This document shows positions 41,008 to 48,162 of a DNA stretch of 64,000 bases, one piece after another. The stretch is from contig DAOULH010000087.1 in assembly GCA_034420475.1 (NCBI GenBank), positions 17,512-81,511 of the forward strand, read 5' to 3'. Under the pieces are notes generated by a model. It saw only the letters and a program-made list of their open reading frames with translations, was not told the origin of the DNA and made no database searches. Every line of letters begins with the position of its first letter. The first letter of the stretch is position 1. Made by a program: the position numbers and the translations under genes. This DNA is from Bin87 sp034420475. Lineage in GTDB: Bacteria; Chloroflexota; Dehalococcoidia; Lucifugimonadales; UBA3495.

Positions 41008-44000
41008 ATGATAATTCTGACCAAGTTGGCCCTGCAAAGTCGGACGGTCACCGTCATGATCCTGATCCTGGTGCTGGCTGGCGGGATCTACGCCTACCAG
41101 CAGTTGCAGCAGGAGCTTTTCCCGGAGATCAGCCTGCGCGTCATCAACGTCTCGACTTCCTATCAGCAGGGCACGCCGTACCAGGTCTCCCAGGAGGTCA
41201 CCAAACCCATTGAGGACCTGATCATCGGCATGGAGGGCCTCGAAGAAGTGACGTCCACGTCACGGTCTAACCGCTCCCAGGTGAGGGCCAGCTTCGAAAA
41301 CAACGTGGACATCGAGGAGGCGGAGGCGGAAATCGTCAGCCGGGTATCCGGTCTTCGGCTCCCGGACGCCGCCGGCGAACCCCGGGTATTCGAGCTCACC
41401 CCTAACCGGCGCCCGGTCACGGAATTGAGCGTATCGGGTCAGCGGGATATTCCTGAGTTGCTCCGAATCGTGGAGCGGCAGATAGCGCCACCGATCCAGG
41501 CGGTGCCGGGCGTGTTTGAGGTGGACATTGAGGGCGGCGTCAATGAGCAGGTCGTCGTCACGGTGGACCCCACACTGCTGAATACTTACGGATTGTCCAT
41601 GCAGAATGTCATCGGCGCCCTGCAGGGCAATTCGGTGGACGTTAACGCCGGCAGCCTGGACACCAGCGACGGCACCGTGACAGTCCGCGCCTTCCATGGC
41701 TACACCGACCTGGATACCCTGCGGAACCTGCCGGTTGGTTTTTCCCGCCCCGGCGGGACCCCGGCATCCCCGCGCCCCTCCGGCAACAACGCCACCCCGA
41801 TCCGGATGTCGGAAGTTGCCGACGTGCGGGTTGCCACGCCGGAGGCCACCACCATCTCCCGCACCAACGGCCAGCCCAGCGTCAGCCTGAGCGTTCACAA
41901 GACCGGCGACGGCAACACCATCGAAATCACCCATGCCATCGATGAGTTGCTGGCGGAACTGCACGAGCAGCTTCCGCCCGACCTGGAAATCCTGGTGGTG
42001 GAAAGCCAGGCTCCCCGTCTGGAAGAGGAACTGGGCAAAGTTCTCGGGCAGGGTCTCCAGGGCTTTTGCTTCGCCGTGGCCGCGGTGTTCCTGTTCCTGC
42101 TGCAACTGCGGCCGCGCCCTTTCGCCGGCATCGCCAACGCCATTCGGCCCACCATCATCATCGCGCTGTCCATCCCCCTCAGCGTGATGATAACGATGCT
42201 GGTCATGGCTCTGTTCGACTGGACGCTGAACTTCATGAGCCTGGCCGGCCTGGCCATCGCCGTCGGCCGCATCGTTGACGACAGCATCGTGGTGCTGGAG
42301 AACATCTACCGGCACATCCAGGAGGGCAGTCCCCGCGCCGTGGCCGTGATCGCCGCCACCCAGGAGGTCAGCCCACCCGTCGTGGCGTCCACCCTGACCA
42401 CCGTGGCGGTATTCGTTCCGCTGGGCTTCCTGCCGGGAGTGGTGGGGCAATTCTTCTCTCCCTTTGCCCAGACCGTCTGCGTTTCCCTGCTGGCGTCCAC
42501 CCTGGTCGCCCTGACCGCCGTTCCGGTGCTGGCGTCCTGGTTTCTGCGCGCCGGCGACATGGTGGATGATCCCGAAAACCCCCGGGGCGACACCTACCTG
42601 CAGAAGCTGTACACCCCCGTATTGCGCGTGGCCCTGCGCTACCGGCTGATCACCGCCATCGTCAGCGTCCTGGTGGTGCTGGCCAGCCTGACGCTCATCC
42701 GCCAGTTGCCCGTCGAACTGTTCTCACAAGGACGAACCGAGGGCATCCGCATCGACCTGAACCTCAGCGGCAATCCTTCTACGATCCAATTGGTGGAGGA
42801 AGTAAGCGTCGTCGAAGGCATATTGGACGAGTTCGTCGCCATGGGAGCCGCCGAGAGTTACCAGGTGACCCTGGGCGCCAGCAGTCGCAGCTTCGGGTCC
42901 ACCGCCGACGCTGCCTTCGACCGGGCCGGTTTCAATGTCCTGCTGGGAGAGAACGCTCCGGACGACCTGGACGAACGGATCAGGAACGCCCTGCCGGAAA
43001 AGCGCGGCGTCACCACCCGGGTCTTTGCGGACAGCGGCGGGCCGGGACGCGGCGGCGGCCTGCGCCTCACCCTCACCGGCGCCAACTACGAAGACGTGCG
43101 CATCGCCACCGACCGGCTGAAATCCGCAGTGGAGCGCGACCCCGGCGTGCGCAACGTTCAGACCAACATCGTGGACGGCAGAGAGGAGTTGACCATCGCC
43201 ATCGACCCCGACGCCGCCGGACGCTACGGCCTGTCCACCATGAGCGTCGCCAACCAGATCCGCACCTGGATGCGCGGCAGCGACGTCGCCGAGATCGACG
43301 TAGGCGGCGAAACCCTGGACGTGGTGGTGCGCGCGGTTGCGGAAGCCGTGGACGACCCGTCGGATCTCCCGCTCCTGCCCATCGGCAGCAACGCCGGCGC
43401 CATTCCGTTGGGCAGCATCGCCGACACCCGCAGCACCGTCGGGCCCAGCGTGGTCACTCACTACAACGGCCACCGTTCCGCCACCATTTCCGGCGGCCTG
43501 GCCGGACGGGACGCCGGCGCCATCGGCGAACGCGTCGACGCCATCGTCGCCGCCACGCCCCTGCCCCCGGGCGTCACCGTGCGATCCGGAGGCACCTTCA
43601 GCGACATCCGCGAAGAGTTCAACAACGTTTACGTCGCCATGGTCATCGGCGTGTCCCTGGTGTACCTGGTGATGGTGGCCACCCTGGGCTCGTTGAAGAT
43701 ACCCTTCATCGTGGTGCTGAGTATGCCCCTGGCCGTGGTGGGCGCGCTGATCGCGCTGGTGATCACCGACCGGTCGCTGAGCCTGCCCGCGCTGATGGGG
43801 TTCCTGCTGCTGGTGGGCATCGTAGTGACCAACGCCATCGTGCTGCTCACGTTCGTACACCAGCAGCGCCGGGCCGGCCTGGAGCCACTGGAGGCAGTGA
43901 TGTCCGCCGGCCGCACCCGCGTGCGGCCCATCCTGATGACCGCATTTACCACCATCCTCGCGTTGATCCCGCTTTCGCTAAGCGATTCGGCCGGATTGGT

Positions 44001-44232
44001 GGGCGCGGAACTGGCCACGGTCGTCATCGGCGGCCTGATCAGCTCCACCTTCCTCACCTTAGTAGCGGTTCCGGTGGTCTACATGCTCTTCGAGGAATCC
44101 ATCCCCAACGCCTACCGCCGCGTGCTGCGCTTGTTTGGGATCCGGTCAGGCCGGCCCGCAGCAGCCGATCAGTCCGCAGAGCCCGAGCCGCTGACCGGCG
44201 AAGCCTCCGCCGCCAGTCCGGGCAACGATTAA
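41008..44232 (+). CDS. RND superfamily efflux transporter permease
   Basis: A 1074-residue AcrB/CusA-type pump. It starts with ILTKLALQSRTVTVMILILVLAGGIYAYQQL (TM1), then the first periplasmic porter domain with LFPEISLRVINVSTSY. Central helices follow, including SVMITMLVMALFDWTLNFMSLAGLAIAVGRIVDDSIVVLENIYRHIQEG; the paired Asp residues of TM4 (GRIVDDSIVV) are the proton relay. A second porter domain and helices follow (VVGALIALVITDRSLSLPALMGFLLLVGIVVTNAIVLLTF). The ending is a Pro/Ala/Glu tail. It drives drug or metal efflux by proton antiport, but no membrane-fusion or outer-membrane partner is adjacent, so it may work as a stand-alone exporter in a monoderm. Confidence 0.92.
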   Translation: MIILTKLALQSRTVTVMILILVLAGGIYAYQQLQQELFPEISLRVINVSTSYQQGTPYQVSQEVTKPIEDLIIGMEGLEEVTSTSRSNRSQVRASFENNVDIEEAEAEIVSRVSGLRLPDAAGEPRVFELTPNRRPVTELSVSGQRDIPELLRIVERQIAPPIQAVPGVFEVDIEGGVNEQVVVTVDPTLLNTYGLSMQNVIGALQGNSVDVNAGSLDTSDGTVTVRAFHGYTDLDTLRNLPVGFSRPGGTPASPRPSGNNATPIRMSEVADVRVATPEATTISRTNGQPSVSLSVHKTGDGNTIEITHAIDELLAELHEQLPPDLEILVVESQAPRLEEELGKVLGQGLQGFCFAVAAVFLFLLQLRPRPFAGIANAIRPTIIIALSIPLSVMITMLVMALFDWTLNFMSLAGLAIAVGRIVDDSIVVLENIYRHIQEGSPRAVAVIAATQEVSPPVVASTLTTVAVFVPLGFLPGVVGQFFSPFAQTVCVSLLASTLVALTAVPVLASWFLRAGDMVDDPENPRGDTYLQKLYTPVLRVALRYRLITAIVSVLVVLASLTLIRQLPVELFSQGRTEGIRIDLNLSGNPSTIQLVEEVSVVEGILDEFVAMGAAESYQVTLGASSRSFGSTADAAFDRAGFNVLLGENAPDDLDERIRNALPEKRGVTTRVFADSGGPGRGGGLRLTLTGANYEDVRIATDRLKSAVERDPGVRNVQTNIVDGREELTIAIDPDAAGRYGLSTMSVANQIRTWMRGSDVAEIDVGGETLDVVVRAVAEAVDDPSDLPLLPIGSNAGAIPLGSIADTRSTVGPSVVTHYNGHRSATISGGLAGRDAGAIGERVDAIVAATPLPPGVTVRSGGTFSDIREEFNNVYVAMVIGVSLVYLVMVATLGSLKIPFIVVLSMPLAVVGALIALVITDRSLSLPALMGFLLLVGIVVTNAIVLLTFVHQQRRAGLEPLEAVMSAGRTRVRPILMTAFTTILALIPLSLSDSAGLVGAELATVVIGGLISSTFLTLVAVPVVYMLFEESIPNAYRRVLRLFGIRSGRPAAADQSAEPEPLTGEASAASPGND

Positions 44233-44412
44233 CCGCTTGCGGGCACCGCCGCCGGGTGGCCCGGCATTCCGACGCGGCGGGTCATAACGGCGACCCGCCG
44301 GCCCGGGATGGAGCTATAGCCTCCGGCGCCCTGGCCGGCCGTCTGCCGGACAGAAATTCAGGTATGATATTCGCGCTGATACACCAGCTATCATTTTCAC
44401 AAGGAGGCGACG

Positions 44413-44802
44413 ATGGCTACCGTCGGAGACGATGCCGTCGCCCAATGCGTCGAACAGGCCGTTGCCTTCCTGGCACAGTCGGACCGTGAATTCGACTCGG
44501 GAGACCGTCGACAAGGTTCGGAAAAACTCTACGGCGCGGCCACACAAGCCGTTATCGCTGCCGCCAAGCAGCGGGGTTGGCAATATCGCAGCCACCGCGC
44601 CACCAAGAACGCGACCATCCGACTGGCCGACGTCTACGATGACCCTTTTCTGTCCGCCGGATTCGTCGCTGCGGAAAAGTTCCACAAGAACTTCTTTCAC
44701 GATGAGATGGAGGACTACGAGATCACAGCCGACCGGCCCATCGTTCACCGCTTTGTGAACCGACTGGTGGCGCTAGTCAACGACTATGAAGCGGACGCCT
44801 GA
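44413..44802 (+). CDS. PaREP1/HEPN-like small protein
   Basis: A 129-residue helical protein; the ATG follows AGGAGG. GSEKLYGAATQAVIAAAKQRGWQYRSHRATKN parallels the HEPN-like protein at 22406 (GEKAWGAVVQPIKAIAEQRGW...SHRDVYE), and the late SAGFVAAEKFHKNFFHDEMEDYEI parallels its VGHENFYENQYNVEEL. No MNT-like gene is beside it, so it is a solitary member. The conserved R-x(n)-H of the RSHR region is retained. PaREP1 proteins were first noted as a repeat family in Pyrobaculum and are now assigned to the HEPN fold; their molecular role is unknown. Confidence 0.62.
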   Translation: MATVGDDAVAQCVEQAVAFLAQSDREFDSGDRRQGSEKLYGAATQAVIAAAKQRGWQYRSHRATKNATIRLADVYDDPFLSAGFVAAEKFHKNFFHDEMEDYEITADRPIVHRFVNRLVALVNDYEADA

Positions 44803-44853
44803 ATCAACAGAACAGGCTCAATGCAAATTGAAATTTGCCAAAAGGAGAAGAAC

Positions 44854-45177
44854 ATGTACGTACTGCGAAGAATCTTCAAGACCAAACCCGGCGAGGCCCG
44901 CCGCGTGGCCAGCCTGCTCCAGAAGCAGGCCCAGATCTACCACGACGCCGGCCAGCGCAGCGAGTTCCGGGTTTATTTCAATGGCGCCACCACGCCGGCG
45001 GAACAGGACGTCGTCATTCTCGAATGGACTGACGAGGCGCTGATGTCGCCCATGCGCGGCGACAATCAACTGCCCGCGGCCGCCCTGGAAGTGGGCGGGC
45101 AGATCAGGCCGCTGGTGGAGAGCAACCGCATCGAATTCTGGGAACTGATGTCGCCCGACAAGATGATGGATGTCTAA
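44854..45177 (+). CDS. Small ferredoxin-like-fold protein (ABM/Dabb-like)
   Basis: A 107-residue protein starting at the ATG at 44854, after AAAGGAGAAGAAC; the earlier ATG at 44821 lacks a good SD. The sequence MYVLRRIFKTKPGEARRVASLLQKQAQIYHDAGQ, a strand (EFRVYFNGATT), and VVILEWTDEALM fit the alpha-beta dimeric ferredoxin-like fold of stress-responsive Dabb/ABM-like proteins. Function is unknown; such proteins can bind heme, flavins or small aromatic substrates. It is compact and lies between a HEPN-like and a CinA-like gene, all on the same strand. Confidence 0.55.
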   Translation: MYVLRRIFKTKPGEARRVASLLQKQAQIYHDAGQRSEFRVYFNGATTPAEQDVVILEWTDEALMSPMRGDNQLPAAALEVGGQIRPLVESNRIEFWELMSPDKMMDV

Positions 45178-45204
45178 TCGCTTGCACCTTCAGGAGGCAG
45201 CATC

Positions 45205-45675
45205 GTGGAAGTAGCACAGGTGGCGGAAATACTTTTGGAACGCGGACAGACCGTGTCCGTGGCCGAGGCCTGCACCAACGGCCTGCTCGGCTACACGCTG
45301 GGCACCATCCCGGGCGCGTCCCGGTTTTTCCCGGGCGGCGTCGTCGCCTACACCGGCGGGCTGAAGGAGAAGATCCTCGGGGTGCCGGACGAGCTCTATG
45401 AGACCGCCGGCAGCGTCAGCCGGGAAATGGCAATAGCCATGGCGCGGGGCGCGTTGGAGCTCACCGGGACGGATTACGCGCTGTCCACCACCGGCGTCAC
45501 CGGCCCGGCCGCGGGCCGCAGCGGTCTGCCCATCGGCACCTTCTGGATCGGCCTGGCCGTCAAGGACGGCGAGGACGCCGCCATCGAGATCCGCGTGGGC
45601 GGCGACCGCGACGCCACCAAGCACGGCGCGGTGCAGGCCGCCATTGACCTGCTGGGGAGGGAATTGACCGGCTAG
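45205..45675 (+). CDS. CinA C-terminal domain family protein (NMN deamidase-like)
   Basis: A 156-residue protein matching the C-terminal domain of CinA/PncC. It starts at a GTG at 45205, 7 bases after AGGAGG. The fold signatures are TVSVAEACTNGLLGYTLGTIPGASRFFPGGVVAYTGGLKEKILGV and STTGVTGPAAGRSGLPIGTFWIG. PncC hydrolyses nicotinamide mononucleotide to nicotinate mononucleotide. In classical members the first signature is A-E-S-C-T-G-G; here the Ser is Ala and the first G is N, so the protein may be inactive or have altered specificity. The domain is free-standing; no CinA N-terminal domain is present. Confidence 0.78.
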   Translation: MEVAQVAEILLERGQTVSVAEACTNGLLGYTLGTIPGASRFFPGGVVAYTGGLKEKILGVPDELYETAGSVSREMAIAMARGALELTGTDYALSTTGVTGPAAGRSGLPIGTFWIGLAVKDGEDAAIEIRVGGDRDATKHGAVQAAIDLLGRELTG

Positions 45676-45979
45676 CAGGAGTCGAGCGCCTCGCGGGAGA
45701 TACCTGATGAGTTTCGCGCGAGCGCTCGGCGACACCCTCGTAAATCCGCCAGCGCGGCATTCCCCGCGGTGGTGGGTATCCCGCGTCGCCCCACCCGCCG
45801 TAACCACGGCAGAGTTTATAATGGCGGTAGCCACGCTGCTCCGCCATACGGAGTTGGGGCAACTTGGGCACCTGCTGGTCGCCGCCAACATCCTGGATAG
45901 AGCCGTCACTACAACTCATATTGACCCGGCGGTGACCCTCGCAGTTCTGGCGATAAGCCACATCGGAGGCAATCGCATC
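45676..45979. other. Intergenic region without a convincing gene
   Basis: No open frame here has family-like sequence. A TATAAT hexamer at 45817-45822 lies about 160 bases upstream of the small gene at 45980 and could be a -10 element; no good -35 is visible. An ATGGCGG/CCGCCAT inverted repeat follows it. Confidence 0.4.
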
Positions 45980-46156
45980 ATGGCGCTACTGGAAATTTTG
46001 ATGAAGCCGCTGCTCGACGCCCAGCGAGAAGCCGGCCGCGAGGAAGCCAAAGCAGAATTTGAGGCATGGAAAGCGCGACAGCGGGCTGCCGGCGTCCGGT
46101 TTAGCGAGGAGGAGGATGAACCCGAAAACGACGAATCCTCAGTTTCCGACCAGTAG
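45980..46156 (+). CDS. Small charged protein, tandem copy 1
   Basis: A 58-residue protein starting at the ATG at 45980, 10 bases after GGAGG. It begins MALLEILMKPLLDAQREAGREEAKAEFEAW, is helical and highly charged, and ends acidic. The segment FEAWKARQRAAGVRF recurs almost exactly in the next gene (FEAWKARQRAAGVKF), as does L-E-x-L-x-KPLL-x-AQ-x-x-AG. An extension upstream in the same frame is possible but lacks a conserved start. It is probably a coiled-coil mini-protein; function unknown. A 41-base overlap with the next gene suggests coupling. Confidence 0.5.
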   Translation: MALLEILMKPLLDAQREAGREEAKAEFEAWKARQRAAGVRFSEEEDEPENDESSVSDQ

Positions 46157-46415
46157 CGTCGCTGTGCCGTCCCTCCGGCTCACCGTGAAGGTGCTGGAAT
46201 TTCTGTTTAAACCGCTGCTCAAAGCCCAGTGGCAAGCCGGGTATGAGATCGGCATGAAGGAAAGCAAAGCAATCGCCTATGCAGCGGCTAGTACAGCAGC
46301 CAAAGCGCGGTTTGAAGCGTGGAAAGCGCGACAACGCGCCGCCGGCGTCAAATTCGTTGACGACGAGTTGCCCGACGACACTCCGCAGGAACACCCGCCG
46401 ACCTTGCGCCGGTAG
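46116..46415 (+). CDS. Small charged protein, tandem copy 2
   Basis: A 99-residue paralogue of the preceding mini-protein. The ATG at 46116 follows GAGGAGG and overlaps the previous gene by 41 bases. The shared core is VLEFLFKPLLKAQWQAGYE and ARFEAWKARQRAAGVKF, separated by an Ala/Lys-rich helical spacer (IGMKESKAIAYAAASTAAK) absent from copy 1. The C-terminus is Pro/Glu/Asp-rich. The repeat of the two conserved blocks with spacer change suggests a recent tandem duplication. Predicted mostly coiled coil; function unknown. Confidence 0.55.
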   Translation: MNPKTTNPQFPTSSVAVPSLRLTVKVLEFLFKPLLKAQWQAGYEIGMKESKAIAYAAASTAAKARFEAWKARQRAAGVKFVDDELPDDTPQEHPPTLRR

Positions 46416-46454
46416 CCCGTCATCGCATTCTACCCCTTTCCCCCTGGAGCAACC

Positions 46455-47465
46455 ATGAAATTCGGAGTCTCCCTATCCGCCATCGCCCAGCAGCCGGCCG
46501 GCGCCGACATGCAGCAGGCCTTCGCCGATATCTGCGCCTACGTGGGCGCGGCGCGGGACCTGGGTTTCGACATGGTCTACCAGGGCCAGCACTACCTGAC
46601 CGACCCCTACCAGCAGTTGCAGACGATGCCGCTGCTGGCCCGCATCTCAGCGGAGGCCCGGGGCATGGGCCTGGTGGCCACCATGCTGGTGCCTCTGCAT
46701 CACCCGGTGGACCTGGCGGAACGGGTGGCCACCATGGACGTGATTACCGGAGGCAACTTCACCCTCAGCGCCGCCCTGGGCTATCGTGACGAGGAATACG
46801 ACAACTTCGGCGTGCCCCGCCGAACCCGCGTGAGCCGCTACCTGGAGTGCCTGGAGGCCATGCGCCTGCTGTGGTCCGGCGAGAAGGTGAATTACGAGGG
46901 CCAGTACTTCCGCCTGAAGGACGCCCAATTGATGCTCCGTCCCGTGCAACAGCCCCACCCGCCGGTGTGGGTGGCCGCCAACAGCGACGCCGCCATCACC
47001 CGCGCCGCCCGCATGGGCTACACCTGGTACGTGAACCCCCACGCCAAGTTCGACACCATCAGCCAGCAGGTTGAGATGTACCACGAGGCGGCCGGAGCCG
47101 CCAACTCGGGCGCGCCCGACCGCCTGCCCCTGGGTCGGGAGGTCTTCGTGGGACGCACCCACGAGGAGGCCTTCGCCAACGCCGCGCCCTACCTGGGCGG
47201 CAAGTACGAGGCCTACGCCCAGTGGGGCCAGGACAAGGCCCTGCCCGGCGAGGAGAACTTCCGCGAACCCTTCGAGGACCTGGCCCGCGACCGCTTCGTC
47301 ATCGGCAATCCCGACGAGGTGGTGGAGGAGCTATCCCGCTACCGTGCGCTGGGCATGTCCCACGGCTGCTTCCGCATGATGTGGCCCGGTATGCCGCTGG
47401 ACGACGGCATCGCCAACCTGGAGCTCTTCGCCGACCGAGTGGCGCCGCACCTGCGAGAGGAGTAG
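46455..47465 (+). CDS. LLM class flavin-dependent oxidoreductase
   Basis: A 336-residue luciferase-like monooxygenase. It begins MKFGVSLSAIAQQPAG and shows DMVYQGQHYLTDPYQQLQTMPLLARI, VATMLVPLHHPVDLAERVATMDVITGGNFTLSAALGYRDEEY, RYLECLEAMRLLWSGEKVNYEGQYF and PVWVAANSDAAITRAARMGYTW. These are the standard TIM-barrel flavin/F420-binding elements. LLM enzymes use reduced FMN or F420 to oxidise a wide range of substrates including alkanes, sulfonates and polyethers; large LLM families are typical of SAR202-type genomes. It is probably monocistronic; its end overlaps an opposite-strand reading. Confidence 0.9.
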   Translation: MKFGVSLSAIAQQPAGADMQQAFADICAYVGAARDLGFDMVYQGQHYLTDPYQQLQTMPLLARISAEARGMGLVATMLVPLHHPVDLAERVATMDVITGGNFTLSAALGYRDEEYDNFGVPRRTRVSRYLECLEAMRLLWSGEKVNYEGQYFRLKDAQLMLRPVQQPHPPVWVAANSDAAITRAARMGYTWYVNPHAKFDTISQQVEMYHEAAGAANSGAPDRLPLGREVFVGRTHEEAFANAAPYLGGKYEAYAQWGQDKALPGEENFREPFEDLARDRFVIGNPDEVVEELSRYRALGMSHGCFRMMWPGMPLDDGIANLELFADRVAPHLREE

Positions 47466-47841
47466 GTCCCAAGTTGGGAGAAGATCGTTCGAATCACGTG
47501 GAAGACCGCAACCAGAATGAATGCGGACAGCGCCAGGTAGATCGTGTACGACAGTATGATGGCCGCGAGAATTGGGTTTTCCCCACCCAGGATGATCAGC
47601 GTCCCTGCGTAACCAAATATCTCAGTGAGTACGCCCGCAGAGGAAGCCATGCGGTTTTCGGTAGTCCCGAGAGTTGGTAAAACGGCGGTAAACAAGATGC
47701 TGGCGGCAACCAGTAAAAGGGCTGTTCCTTGACCGGGCCCAAGCTGCTTGATGACCGAGGGACGAACAGGATACCCAGCCCCATAACCGTGAACCCTACG
47801 ACCCAAATCCACCCCAGAAAGGTCCATTGCCTAGCCATCAT
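47339..47841 (-). pseudogene. Small membrane protein with a probable frameshift
   Basis: The gene starts at 47841 as MMARQWTFLGWIWVVGFTVMG, one membrane helix, with an ATGA overlap with the stop of the upstream small membrane-protein gene. At ~47759-47761 the frame is lost in a CCC run. One extra C would continue as SVIKQLGPGQG, then helices TALLLVAASILFTAVLP, AGTLIILGGENPILAAIIL and YLALSAFILVAVFHVI. The continuing frame runs ~126 bases into the LLM gene on the opposite strand before a stop. Either a real single-base deletion or a homopolymer error explains it. Function unknown. Confidence 0.5.
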
Positions 47842-48134
47842 TCCAAGTCTGTGTTGCCTGTATCGTCGCTGTGCGATTCCGATGGTCCGCTAGCACTCCA
47901 TAGGATCTTTGCCACAAGGAGTGTGGCAACTGCCGCCATCAGAAACGACGGCAATATCACCAGCCATCGAAAGGCTGCTCCGCCTTCTTCTAGCGCAAGT
48001 TTCAATGTGTCGTTAACCTGCGGTACTGCGAAAAGTACCGCAGCAGTTCCACCCATGGCGAGGCCGATTGGGATTACGACCGCGAGAACGCGCAGCGCAG
48101 TAAACCTTCTTGAATCGAGCGGAACCACTGCCAT
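47838..48134 (-). CDS. Small two-helix membrane protein
   Basis: A 98-residue protein with two membrane helices: VLAVVIPIGLAMGGTAAVLFAVP and WLVILPSFLMAAVATLLVAKILW, joined by a short loop (QVNDTLKLALEEGGAAFR). The N-terminus is basic (VVPLDSRRFTAL) and the C-terminal ~20 residues are acidic and polar. Its stop overlaps the start of a second small membrane protein (ATGA), so they are a coupled pair. Base composition is less G+C-rich than neighbouring enzymes. No family recognised. Confidence 0.6.
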   Translation of the reverse strand: MAVVPLDSRRFTALRVLAVVIPIGLAMGGTAAVLFAVPQVNDTLKLALEEGGAAFRWLVILPSFLMAAVATLLVAKILWSASGPSESHSDDTGNTDLE

Positions 48135-48162
48135 GATTCAAATCCTCAACACCGTCATGTTG

